Below are positions 23,566 to 31,427 of a stretch of 64,000 nt of DNA, piece after piece. The notes under the pieces are model-generated. The model was not told the DNA's origin, made no database searches, and saw only the letters and a list, made by a program, of their open reading frames with translations. The DNA comes from Hymenobacter glacialis (lineage in GTDB: Bacteria > Bacteroidota > Bacteroidia > Cytophagales > Hymenobacteraceae): the NCBI RefSeq assembly GCF_001816165.1, contig NZ_MDZC01000044.1:1-64000 (forward strand). The letters run 5' to 3'. The translations under genes and the position numbers were made by a program. How positions within the stretch are numbered: the stretch's first letter is position 1; every line of letters starts with the position of its first letter.

Positions 23566-26334
23566 TTAAGCACCCAGCGTTAGCTTCAGTTCATTCAATT
23601 TCATGAGCGCTTCGATGGGCGTTAAGGTGTTTATATCGAGGTGCTGGAGCAGTTCGCGGATACGTTCCAGGGCTGGGTCTGCCGGTTCGAACATGCTAAG
23701 CTGCACCGTGGGGCGCGGCGCGGTGGCAACTGCCGTGGTGGTGCGGGGCTTGGGAACGGCCGCCTGCGGGGCATGCACCACCACCACTTGGTCCGTTCCT
23801 CCGTCCAACCCAGCCAGCAACTCGTCGAATTCGGTCGGCTGTCGGTCATCGGAGCCGGCGCTGGTGCGCTCCATTTCGAGGTGGTGCATGATTTCATTGG
23901 CCCGCAGCACCACGGAGGTGGGCATGCCCGCCAGCCGCGCCACGTGAATGCCGAAGCTGTGCTCGGAGCCGCCGGCCTGCAGCTTGCGCAGGAACAGGAT
24001 GCGGCCGTCGGCCTCCTTCACGGCCACATTATAGTTGCGCACCCGGGGGCACTCGTCAGCCAGCTGGTTGAGCTCGTGGTAGTGGGTGGCGAAAAGGGTT
24101 TTGGCCTTGGCTTTGGGGTTGTTGTGCAGGTGCTCCACAATGGCCCAGGCAATGCTGATGCCATCATAGGTGCTGGTGCCGCGCCCGATTTCGTCCATGA
24201 GCACTAGGCTGCGGTCGGAGAGGTTGTTGAGGATGCTGGCGGTCTCGGTCATCTCCACCATGAAGGTGCTTTCACCCTTGCTCAGGTTGTCGGAGGCACC
24301 CACACGGGTGAAAATCTTGTCGATGATGCCCACGGTGGCGGCGTCGGCGGGCACGAAGGAGCCAATCTGGGCCAAGAGTACGATGAGCGCAGTTTGGCGC
24401 AACAGGGCCGACTTGCCAGCCATGTTGGGACCGGTTATCACCACAATCTGCTGCTCGTCCTGGTTCAGGCAGATATCGTTTGGAATGTAGCTCTCGCCGG
24501 GCGGCAGTTGGCGCTCAATAACCGGGTGGCGGCCGGCGCGGATGTCGAGCACGGTGCCGTCGTTCACCACGGGCTGCACGTAGCGCTGCTGCCGTGCCGT
24601 GAGGGCAAAGCTGGCCAGGCAGTCCATCACACCAATGGCGCGGGCATTCTGCTGAATGTGGGGCACGAAATCGAGCGCGGCCAGCACCAAATCGGTATAG
24701 ATGCGCTGCTCGATGACGAACAGCTGCTCCTCGGCGTTCAGAATTTTCTCCTCGTAGGTCTTGAGCTCCTCGGTTACGTAGCGCTCGGCGTTCACCAGCG
24801 TCTGCTTGCGAATCCACTCGGGCGGCACCTTGGTTTTGTGCGCGTTGCTGACTTCGAGATAGTAGCCGAACACTTTGTTGTACGCCACTTTGAGCGACGT
24901 GATGCCGGTGTTGCGCTGCTCTCGCACCTGCAGCTGCAGCAGGTAATCTTTGCCCGAGAAGGCCAAAGCCCGCAGCTCGTCCAGCTCGGAGTCGATGCCA
25001 GGGTTGAACACCCCGCCTTGGTTAGTGAGCAGCGGGGCGTCGGGCTTTATTTTAGTCAGTATTTCCTGGCGCAGGCTGGCGCAGGGGTTGAGCTGGTCGG
25101 CTAGTTTCACGAGGGCCTTCACGCCGGAGCCGGCCAGCCGCTCGCGCATGGGCGCAATGGCCTCCAGGGCGCGGGCCAGCTGCAGGAGCTCGCGCGGGTT
25201 CACGCGGCGCACGGCCACCTTGCTGATGAGCCGTTCCAGGTCGTTTATCTGGCGCAGGTGCATGGTAAGGTCGGCCAGCAGTTCTTCATCGGCCACGAGG
25301 GCGGCTACGGTGTCGAGGCGGCGCTGAATTTGGCTTACCTCCTTAAGCGGCAGCACTATCCATTTGCGCAGCAGGCGGGCGCCCATGGGTGTGAGCGTCT
25401 GGTCGAGCACGTCGATGAGGGGCACGCCGCCGGGGTGCTGGGCGTGCACCAGCTCCAGGTTGCGGACGGTGAAGCGGTCGAGCCAGACGTATTTATCTTC
25501 CTCCAGCCGGCCCAGGGCCGCCACGTGGCCCAAGTCAGAGTGCTTGGTTTCGGCGAGGTAGTGCAGGATGCAGCCGGCGGCCACAATGCCTTCCTTGAGG
25601 CCATCGACACCAAAGCCTTTGAGCGAAGTGGTTTTGAAGTGGCGGGTGAGGGTGTCGTGGGCGTAATCGTTGCCAAAAACCCACTCATCCAGGGCGTAGG
25701 TGCAGAAGTCGGGGCCGAAATGCTGCTCGAATTCAGCACGGCTTTTTTTGCAAAAAAGCACTTCGGCGGGGCTGAAATTCTGCAGCAGCTTACCCAGATA
25801 GTCCAGCGTGCCCTGGGCCACCAGAAACTCGCCGGTGCTGATGTCCAAGAAAGAAATACCAGCCTCGCTTTTACCGAAATGAATGGCAGCGAGGTAGTTG
25901 TTGGCGCGGCGTTCGAGCACGTTGTCGTGCATGCTCACGCCGGGTGTTACCAGCTCGGTGATGCCGCGCTTGACGAGCCCTTTCGCTAGTTTGGGGTCTT
26001 CGAGCTGGTCGCAAATGGCCACGCGCTGACCGGCGCGCACCAGTTTGGGCAGGTAGTTATCGAGGGCGTGGTGCGGGAAGCCGGCCAGCGGAATTTCGTT
26101 GGGCGTGCCGCCGCCGCGCTTGGTGAGCGTGATGTCGAGGATGCGGGCGGCCGTCACGGCGTCCTCGCCGAAGGTTTCGTAGAAGTCGCCCACCCGGAAA
26201 AGGAGCACCGCGCCGGGGTGCTGCTGCTTGAGCAGGTAGTACTGCTTCATCAGGGGCGTGTCGACGGGTGAGCCGGGCGTGATGTGGTCGGGCCCAACAG
26301 ACTTGATGATGAATTCTTTCTTGGGTGCAGTCAA
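23566..26334 (-). CDS. mutS: DNA mismatch repair protein MutS
   Basis: 922 residues from a TTG start. Domain I has the mismatch-reading '[17 protein letters not shown]' (GDFYE with Phe-x-Glu). The clamp and core follow, then the ATPase: Walker [14 protein letters not shown] near residue 635, '[17 protein letters not shown]', Walker B '[16 protein letters not shown]', and '[10 protein letters not shown]'. The extreme C-terminus (LEHL-type '[28 protein letters not shown]') is the dimer/tetramer-forming helix. There is no alternative upstream start: an in-frame TAG lies within the REPIN element that begins four nt before the TTG. The only other early start (ATG at 26250) would remove 28 residues before 'MKQYYLLKQ'. 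MutS recognises mispairs and starts repair with MutL. Confidence 0.95.
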   Translation of the reverse strand: MTAPKKEFIIKSVGPDHITPGSPVDTPLMKQYYLLKQQHPGAVLLFRVGDFYETFGEDAVTAARILDITLTKRGGGTPNEIPLAGFPHHALDNYLPKLVRAGQRVAICDQLEDPKLAKGLVKRGITELVTPGVSMHDNVLERRANNYLAAIHFGKSEAGISFLDISTGEFLVAQGTLDYLGKLLQNFSPAEVLFCKKSRAEFEQHFGPDFCTYALDEWVFGNDYAHDTLTRHFKTTSLKGFGVDGLKEGIVAAGCILHYLAETKHSDLGHVAALGRLEEDKYVWLDRFTVRNLELVHAQHPGGVPLIDVLDQTLTPMGARLLRKWIVLPLKEVSQIQRRLDTVAALVADEELLADLTMHLRQINDLERLISKVAVRRVNPRELLQLARALEAIAPMRERLAGSGVKALVKLADQLNPCASLRQEILTKIKPDAPLLTNQGGVFNPGIDSELDELRALAFSGKDYLLQLQVREQRNTGITSLKVAYNKVFGYYLEVSNAHKTKVPPEWIRKQTLVNAERYVTEELKTYEEKILNAEEQLFVIEQRIYTDLVLAALDFVPHIQQNARAIGVMDCLASFALTARQQRYVQPVVNDGTVLDIRAGRHPVIERQLPPGESYIPNDICLNQDEQQIVVITGPNMAGKSALLRQTALIVLLAQIGSFVPADAATVGIIDKIFTRVGASDNLSKGESTFMVEMTETASILNNLSDRSLVLMDEIGRGTSTYDGISIAWAIVEHLHNNPKAKAKTLFATHYHELNQLADECPRVRNYNVAVKEADGRILFLRKLQAGGSEHSFGIHVARLAGMPTSVVLRANEIMHHLEMERTSAGSDDRQPTEFDELLAGLDGGTDQVVVVHAPQAAVPKPRTTTAVATAPRPTVQLSMFEPADPALERIRELLQHLDINTLTPIEALMKLNELKLTLGA

Positions 26335-26338
26335 AGCA

Positions 26339-26480
26339 GTAGGAACGCGCTTTGGCGCGTTCTATCGGTAGGATAAAACGGAACAACAGTCCCGCTTTTA
26401 TTAAAATAAAAACACGCAACCGGCGGCAAACGTCCCCGGCTACCGGTGGAAACGCCGAACGCGCCGTGGCGCGTTCCTAC
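26339..26480. repeat. REPIN-like element A
   Basis: 142 bp bounded by two inverted REP units. Left: GTAG followed by hairpin GAACGCGC-TTTG-GCGCGTTC (26339-26362). Right: hairpin GAACGCGCC-GT-GGCGCGTTC followed by CTAC (26457-26480). A GTAG tetranucleotide next to a short palindrome is the hallmark of REPs mobilised by RAYT transposases. The element fills the gap between the divergent mutS and SpoU genes, ending 4 and 9 nt from their start codons. Confidence 0.8.
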
Positions 26481-26489
26481 CTTCGCCCC

Positions 26490-27023
26490 ATGCGAAAACT
26501 TACAATGGCAGAGCTGAATCGCGCCACGGTGGCCGACTTCAAAAGTACGCCCAAAAGCCCTGTGGTGCTAGTGCTGGACAACGTGCGCAGCATGCACAAC
26601 GTGGGGGCCATCTTCCGCACCGCCGATGCTTTTGCGTTGGAGAAAATCTGGCTCTGCGGCATCACGCCGCGCCCGCCGCACCGCGAAATCACCAAAACGG
26701 CGCTGGGCAGCGAGGAGTCGATGAGCTGGGAATACGCCTCTGAAACCGTGGCGGCCGTGGCGGCCCTGAAAGCCGCCGGCTACCAGGTGGTGGCCGTGGA
26801 GCAAACCACTGGCAGCGTGGTGCTGCCCCAATTTCAGCCCGAGCCGGGCCGGCCGCTGGCGCTGGTGCTGGGCAACGAGGTGTTTGGGGTGGAAGATGCC
26901 GTACTGGCCCTGTGCGACTTGGCCGTGGAAATCCCGCAGTTCGGCACCAAGCACTCGCTCAACGTGGGCGTGGCGGCCGGCGTGGTGCTCTGGGATGCGC
27001 TGGTGAAACTGGGTGTGGTATAG
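26490..27023 (+). CDS. SpoU/TrmH-family RNA 2'-O-methyltransferase
   Basis: 177 residues from the ATG at 26490; the frame extends further upstream through the REPIN, which is not coding. The three SPOUT motifs are present: 'NVRSMHNVGAIFRTADAFALEKIWLCG', 'RPLALVLGNEVFGVEDAVLALCDLAVEIP' and 'QFGTKHSLNVGVAAGVVLWDAL'. The fold is a trefoil-knot methyltransferase that uses S-adenosylmethionine and methylates ribose in tRNA or rRNA. Without an N-terminal RNA-binding extension the target cannot be told. A TACCTTCG box four nt before the ATG, partly formed by the REPIN end (CTAC), may be its -7 element. Confidence 0.9.
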   Translation: MRKLTMAELNRATVADFKSTPKSPVVLVLDNVRSMHNVGAIFRTADAFALEKIWLCGITPRPPHREITKTALGSEESMSWEYASETVAAVAALKAAGYQVVAVEQTTGSVVLPQFQPEPGRPLALVLGNEVFGVEDAVLALCDLAVEIPQFGTKHSLNVGVAAGVVLWDALVKLGVV

Positions 27024-27068
27024 TAGCCGGGCCGGGCAACCATTGGCGCGGCCGGCGGTTGGCTTCTC

Positions 27069-27491
27069 ATGCCCTCATCCCCCACCACCGCCACCCGGCC
27101 CGATGCAGCCCTGCTGGCCCTGCGCCCTCTCATCAACGCGGAAGCAACCGATACCGCCGGCACCGTGGGCCTCTTTCTGCACGCCACGCTGCGCCCGGTC
27201 CTGAAGCTGCAAAACGACCTGCTGCTGGCCGTGGTCGCCGATTTTGTGCGCGACCACCACATCACCCTGCGCCCCACCGACCAGCACCACCAGCTCAGCG
27301 AGTTGCTGGGGCGCAATACCAAGCTGCGCTACACCGTGGTGGGCCTGATAACCGGCGCCTTCACCGACGCCGAATACGCTTACTACCGCCTACATCGCCC
27401 CGAGGTGAACCGGCGCCTGTTGGAAATGACCCTGCGCCGCGTACTTGACCAAGCTGACAAAGCAGTGGCCCTGACAACAAAAGCTGACTAG
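27069..27491 (+). CDS. Hypothetical protein, helical, soluble
   Basis: 140 residues with no recognisable domain. The N-terminal 20 residues are Thr/Ala/Pro-rich. The rest is predicted helical by pattern ('VGLFLHATLRPVLKLQNDLLLAVVADFVRDHH', 'LRYTVVGLITGAFTDAEYAYYRLHRPEVNRRLLEMTLRRVL'). The sequence 'YAYYRLHRPEVNRR' is the most distinctive stretch. Codon use matches its neighbours, with strong GC at third positions, so it is likely a real gene. It lies 45 nt after the SpoU gene and 18 nt before a J-domain gene on the same strand. Confidence 0.65.
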   Translation: MPSSPTTATRPDAALLALRPLINAEATDTAGTVGLFLHATLRPVLKLQNDLLLAVVADFVRDHHITLRPTDQHHQLSELLGRNTKLRYTVVGLITGAFTDAEYAYYRLHRPEVNRRLLEMTLRRVLDQADKAVALTTKAD

Positions 27492-27509
27492 TGCCTTTCT
27501 TCGTGGTCG

Positions 27510-28316
27510 ATGAGACTCTACGAAGCGTTAGGATTGACAAATACGGCCTCGGCTGCAGACATCCGCAGTGCCTACCGGCGGCTGGTGCTGCTCACCCACC
27601 CCGACCGCACGCCGGACCCGGCTGCCCACGCCCAGTACCTGGATATTAATGCCGCGTATGAGGTGCTGAGCGACCCGGCTCGGCGGGCGGCTTACGACAA
27701 CCCAGTCAGCTTTACGGCATCCGCTCCGGCCCCTACCGCGCCATCACACAGCACCAGTGATAGACGCAGGCGTTCTGCTTCCACTACTTATCGGGCTTCA
27801 GGGGCAAGAGTAGAATCGTATACTTACGAATCCTCTTATTTGCGGTACGCTCCGTTGGGTAAGACTATCTGCAAGGCCCTGCTCATCTTCAGTCTGATGC
27901 TTGGCATCGACAGGGCATGGGTGCTCACTTACTCCCAAGAAAAAGTACTGAGCTGCATCCTACACAGCAGTAACAGCAGAAAAGGAAGCTCCTCCTACTG
28001 CGTAATCAAAACGCAGAACGCCACTTTCCAAGGGCCTTGCATGAATGAAGGCGAAGGTCTGACAATACGCCGCACGGCTTTATTCGGCCAAGTTCTTTCT
28101 TTGGAAAGCACTGACAAAAATCAGTACGGTTTTCCTCCCCGTTACTGGGATGAGAACTTCATCTACGCTGGCGCGGGTCTGCTCTTCGTGGCCGCCATGT
28201 TTAGCACTGCGGCAACTGGAGCGTGGCCCGGTTCAGCAGGCCGCAGACAATTGGACTGCGCCGTTATGGGCAGCATTTTGGCAATTGTAATCTTCTGGTT
28301 TTTAGCAACCCACTAG
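27510..28316 (+). CDS. J-domain (DnaJ) membrane protein
   Basis: 268 residues. A complete J domain occupies residues 1-66: 'LYEALGLTNTASAADIRSAYRRLVLLTHPDRTPD' with the HPD tripeptide that activates Hsp70, then 'INAAYEVLSDPARRAAYDNP'. A Ser/Thr/Arg-rich linker follows. Hydrophobic segments near 120-135, 215-232 and 245-265 make it an integral membrane protein; between the first and second lies an extracytoplasmic stretch with two Cys (SCILHSSNSRKGSSSYC). There is no zinc finger or C-terminal substrate domain, so it is a type III J protein likely tethering DnaK to the membrane. GC content drops after the J domain, suggesting a different origin for the C-terminal part. Its 3' end overlaps the convergent terC gene by 4 nt. 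Confidence 0.82.
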   Translation: MRLYEALGLTNTASAADIRSAYRRLVLLTHPDRTPDPAAHAQYLDINAAYEVLSDPARRAAYDNPVSFTASAPAPTAPSHSTSDRRRRSASTTYRASGARVESYTYESSYLRYAPLGKTICKALLIFSLMLGIDRAWVLTYSQEKVLSCILHSSNSRKGSSSYCVIKTQNATFQGPCMNEGEGLTIRRTALFGQVLSLESTDKNQYGFPPRYWDENFIYAGAGLLFVAAMFSTAATGAWPGSAGRRQLDCAVMGSILAIVIFWFLATH

Positions 28317-29083
28317 TCAAACTGCGAGTCGCGCAGTTGCACCGGCTTGGTTTTCTTGCGCAGGCGCAGGTTGAGCAACTCCACCGTGAGCGAGAAGGCC
28401 ATTGCGAAGTAGAGGTATCCTTTTTCCACTTCCTTGTGGCCGGCTTCCATCACCAGCATGAAGCCAATCATGATGAGGAAGGACAGCGCCAGCATCTTGA
28501 TGGTGGGATTGTCGTTCACAAAGCTGGCCACGGCGTTGCTGAAGGCCAGCATCACGCCCATGGCCAGTATCACGGCCACAATCATCACCAGCACGTTGTC
28601 CACGAGGCCCACGGCCGTCAGAATGGAGTCGAAGCTGAACACGATGTCGATAATGATGATTTGGACGATGATGTTGCGCATGGTGGCGTGCTTGGGGCCG
28701 CTGCCGTCCTCAGATTCCTCTTCGCCCTGCAACTTGTTGTGGATTTCGGTGGTGCTCTTGTAAATCAGGAACAGGCCGCCGGCCAGCAGGATGAGGTCGC
28801 GGCCGGTCACGCCGAAGGGTACGTCCTGCCAGGGCAGGTTCACATCAAACAGCGGTGCCCGCAGGCCCACAATCCACGAAATACTAAGCAGCAACCCAAT
28901 GCGGAACAACAGCGCCAGCAGCAGGCCAATGGTGCGGCCACGCGCCTGCTGCTCGGGCGGCAGGCGGTTCACCACAATGGAAATGAAAATGATGTTGTCG
29001 ATACCCAACACGATTTCCATAAACGTGAGGGTCAGCAAGCTAACCCAAGTAGCCGCTTCGGCGAAGGCACTGATGTCGTACAC
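28313..29083 (-). CDS. TerC family integral membrane protein
   Basis: 256 residues with about seven hydrophobic helices. The family signatures are 'LTFMEIVLGIDNIIFISIVVNRLP' near the start and 'IIIDIVFSFDSILTAVGLVDN' in the middle, each with an acidic residue inside the membrane (E/D and D), plus 'LAFSNAVASFVNDNPTIKMLALSFLIMIGFMLVMEA' at the end. TerC proteins are associated with metal (manganese) export and with tellurite resistance loci; no other ter genes are here, so a metal-homeostasis role is more likely. A degenerate copy of the long inverted repeat separates it from yajQ. Confidence 0.92.
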   Translation of the reverse strand: MYDISAFAEAATWVSLLTLTFMEIVLGIDNIIFISIVVNRLPPEQQARGRTIGLLLALLFRIGLLLSISWIVGLRAPLFDVNLPWQDVPFGVTGRDLILLAGGLFLIYKSTTEIHNKLQGEEESEDGSGPKHATMRNIIVQIIIIDIVFSFDSILTAVGLVDNVLVMIVAVILAMGVMLAFSNAVASFVNDNPTIKMLALSFLIMIGFMLVMEAGHKEVEKGYLYFAMAFSLTVELLNLRLRKKTKPVQLRDSQFD

Positions 29084-29090
29084 GGTAAAC

Positions 29091-29194
29091 TGTCATTCTG
29101 AGCGCAGCGAAGAATCTTTTCACGTCCCGCGCCGCAGGGGTTAGTACTTCCGAGCAACGCCGCCGTGATAAGATGCTTCGTTTCTCAGCATGAC
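29091..29194. repeat. Long inverted repeat, stop-codon-associated family (copy 2, degenerate)
   Basis: Left arm TGTCATTCTGAGCGCAGCGA..., right arm ending CTCAGCATGACA. The arms are complementary but with several mismatches, and the centre of about 45 nt is larger than in other copies. It ends 8 nt from the yajQ stop codon. Confidence 0.8.
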
Positions 29195-29202
29195 AACGTT
29201 TG

Positions 29203-29694
29203 CTACGACTTCATGTTCACGAACTGCAGCGGCAGGCCGATATCGGACTGGCGCAGCACGGCAATGGCGGCCTGCAGGTCGTCGATTTTCTTGGCCGTTA
29301 CGCGCACCTGGTCGTCCTGCATCTGGGCCTCCACCTTCACCTTGGCGTCTTTGATGGCTTTGATGATTTTGCGGCCAAACTCCTTATCGACGCCGGCGCG
29401 CACCTTGATGGTTTTCTTAATCAGGTTGCCGCTGGCCTGCTCCTCGGCCGAGAAATCCAGGCTGGTGCCGTCGATGCCCTGCTTCACCACGCGGCCCAGC
29501 AGAATATCTTCCAGCGCCTTTACGCGCATGGAATTTTCGGACGACAGCAAAATGGTGTTCTCCTTTTTGTTCAGCTCGATGCCGCCCTTGGTGTCGCGCA
29601 GGTCGTAGCGGGTTTGCAGTTCTTTCTGGGCTGTGTTCACCGCGTTTTCCAAGGTTTGCGGGTCTACTTTGCTCACGATGTCGAAGGATGCCAT
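29203..29694 (-). CDS. yajQ: YajQ family nucleotide/cyclic di-GMP-binding protein
   Basis: 163 residues, exactly the family size, from the ATG at 29694. It opens 'ASFDIVSKVDPQTLENAVNTAQKELQTRYDLRDTKGGIELNKKENTI' and ends 'VRVTAKKIDDLQAAIAVLRQSDIGLPLQFVNMK', both diagnostic. Two ferredoxin-like halves are expected. In Xanthomonas a YajQ protein binds cyclic di-GMP and acts as a transcription co-regulator; in other bacteria the role is not proven. The longer upstream frame overlaps the promoter of the divergent GNAT gene and is rejected. Confidence 0.95.
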   Translation of the reverse strand: MASFDIVSKVDPQTLENAVNTAQKELQTRYDLRDTKGGIELNKKENTILLSSENSMRVKALEDILLGRVVKQGIDGTSLDFSAEEQASGNLIKKTIKVRAGVDKEFGRKIIKAIKDAKVKVEAQMQDDQVRVTAKKIDDLQAAIAVLRQSDIGLPLQFVNMKS

Positions 29695-29800
29695 AGCGGG
29701 GTGGGGCGTAGTTTTAAAATGAGTAACCGGTCGAAGCCGGCGCGCAAAGGTAACGGCCCAGCTCCACCATGGTTGCGCGGCTGCACCTATACTTGCGCTT

Positions 29801-30259
29801 ATGTTCGCATTCCCCGTTCGCCCGCCCCGCACCTCCGCCGAGTGGGATGCCTATTACCAGTTGCGCTACACAGTGCTCCGCCAGCCCTGGCAACAGCCGC
29901 CCGGGTCCGAACGTGTGCCCGCCGACGACGAGCCCGGCACCATCCACGCACTGCTCCTGGCCGATGAAAACAGCACCGCGCCCGAGGCCCTGGCCGTGGG
30001 CATGCTGCAGCCCACCAGCGCACACCAGGGCCAGGTGCGTTTCATGGCGGTGGCGCCGCAAGCCGCTGGCACGGGCCTGGGCCGCCAGATTATGGACGCG
30101 TTGGAGACCCAAGCCCGGGCAGTGGGCCTAACTGAAATCGTGCTGCATTCCCGCGAAGTCGCGGTAGGCTTCTACGAACGGCTGGGGTACGAAGTGTTAG
30201 AACCCTCGCACACGCTCTTTGGCGTGATTCCGCATTTTCTGATGCGCAAGCAACTCTAG
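29801..30259 (+). CDS. GNAT family N-acetyltransferase
   Basis: 152 residues. The acetyl-CoA-binding motif A is visible as 'VRFMAVAPQAAGTGLGRQIMDALETQARAVG' (QxxGxG), with the usual strand before it and 'IVLHSREVAVGFYERLGYEV' (motif B, NxxA-type 'FYERLGY') after it. The substrate is unknown. The start is three nt after a TATACTTGCG box that may serve as the -7 element, implying a very short leader. It converges on the Mpo1-like gene. Confidence 0.88.
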   Translation: MFAFPVRPPRTSAEWDAYYQLRYTVLRQPWQQPPGSERVPADDEPGTIHALLLADENSTAPEALAVGMLQPTSAHQGQVRFMAVAPQAAGTGLGRQIMDALETQARAVGLTEIVLHSREVAVGFYERLGYEVLEPSHTLFGVIPHFLMRKQL

Positions 30260-30268
30260 CGGCTAGCG

Positions 30269-30574
30269 TTAAAACTTTTCCCGGCCACGCCATAGGTCGG
30301 CGTAGAGGCGGAAATCGCCCAGCAGCGAATACCACGGGTGCTGGAACGTGGCGGGCCGGTTGTGCTCCACGAAGAAGTGGCCCACCCAGGCAAACCCGTA
30401 GGCTGCCACGATGCCCGCCGGCAGCCACCCCCAGCGCCCCGTGACGACGAGCATGACCAGGGAAAGCAAAAACAATGAGGTGCCCACAAAGTGCAGGATG
30501 CGTGTGCCGCGGCGGCTGTGCTCGCGCAGGTACCTTGGATAAAACTCGGCAAACGTGAGGGGCAGGGCTGTCAT
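30269..30574 (-). CDS. Mpo1-like (DUF962) membrane protein
   Basis: 101 residues from the ATG at 30574. 'FAEFYPRYLREHSRRGTRILHFVGTSLFLLSLVMLVV' and 'AAYGFAWVGHFFVEHNRPATFQHPWYSLLGDFRLYADL' are the conserved DUF962/YGL010w features, with histidines bracketing two hydrophobic hairpins. In yeast Mpo1 is an iron-dependent 2-hydroxy fatty acid dioxygenase at the ER. The histidine pattern is retained here, so an oxidase of membrane lipids is plausible; Bacteroidota make sphingolipids with hydroxylated acyl chains, but the link is inference. Confidence 0.87.
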   Translation of the reverse strand: MTALPLTFAEFYPRYLREHSRRGTRILHFVGTSLFLLSLVMLVVTGRWGWLPAGIVAAYGFAWVGHFFVEHNRPATFQHPWYSLLGDFRLYADLWRGREKF

Positions 30575-30696
30575 GACAGGGTTAAAATGGTGTGAGGGCA
30601 AAGCACGGCGCGCCGCCGCGCATCCAAGTTCGGACTTTGGCACCGACTTTTGGCAAACCAGCCGCCCCAAACCGCTTCATTGGAAATTTCGCACTC

Positions 30697-31185
30697 GTGT
30701 CTGACTCTTCAACTCCCGCCCGCCCGCTCCCCCAACTCGCCGCCATGGTAGCGGCCTACAACCAGATAAACCATTACGGCCGCGCCAACGGCATGACCCT
30801 GAGCGTGCCCGTACCCGGCCAGGCAGAGTACCGCATGACCATCTGCGACGAACACCTTTCTTCCCCCAACACCTGCCACGGCGGCGTACTGGCAGGCCTG
30901 ATGGATGCGGCGCTGGGGGCGGCGGCTCTCACGCTGGCTTTTGCACACCAGGAGTTTGTGTCAACGGTGGAGTTCAAGATGAATTTCCTGCACGCGGCGC
31001 ATCTCCACGACAATCTGGTGGCCAGAGGCGTGGTAGACCACATCGGCAACAAGCTCATGGTGAGCAGCTGCGTGATTTACCGCGTGGCCGAGGGCAAGGA
31101 AGACGTGGCCGTGGCCCGCGGCCTGGGCACCTTCAACCGCTACCCGGCCTCCAAACGGGACTTTGCCCAGCTGGTTATGGCTTAG
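30697..31185 (+). CDS. PaaI-type hotdog thioesterase
   Basis: About 162 residues from a GTG start; a longer open frame upstream would overlap the divergent Mpo1-like gene. Hotdog-fold signatures: 'LSSPNTCHGGVLAGLMDAALGAAALTLA' (HGG...D, with the catalytic Asp/Asn region), 'FVSTVEFKMNFLHAAHLHDNLVARGVVDHIGNKLMVSSCVIY' and 'VAVARGLGTFNRYP'. The family hydrolyses acyl-CoA thioesters, often aromatic ones. No phenylacetate pathway genes are near, so the substrate is open. Confidence 0.87.
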   Translation: MSDSSTPARPLPQLAAMVAAYNQINHYGRANGMTLSVPVPGQAEYRMTICDEHLSSPNTCHGGVLAGLMDAALGAAALTLAFAHQEFVSTVEFKMNFLHAAHLHDNLVARGVVDHIGNKLMVSSCVIYRVAEGKEDVAVARGLGTFNRYPASKRDFAQLVMA

Positions 31186-31427
31186 CCACTGTGGGCGGCT
31201 GGTGAAGAGAGCACGCTTCACCAGCCACCTGGGCTGCCTTTGGGCCCCGCTTTGCGGGTCGATTCAGAACCAGAAACTGCCGTAGGCGCAGGCTGCGCAA
31301 GGCTACCAAGGGATGCCCATAAAGTTGTGTGGCCGCACCTGCCGAAATTGCGGACAGAACCGGTATCTTCAGAGGCCGAACGGTTTACCGCCAGGCTGCT
31401 CCACCATTTTTTCTCATTTCCGGCATT

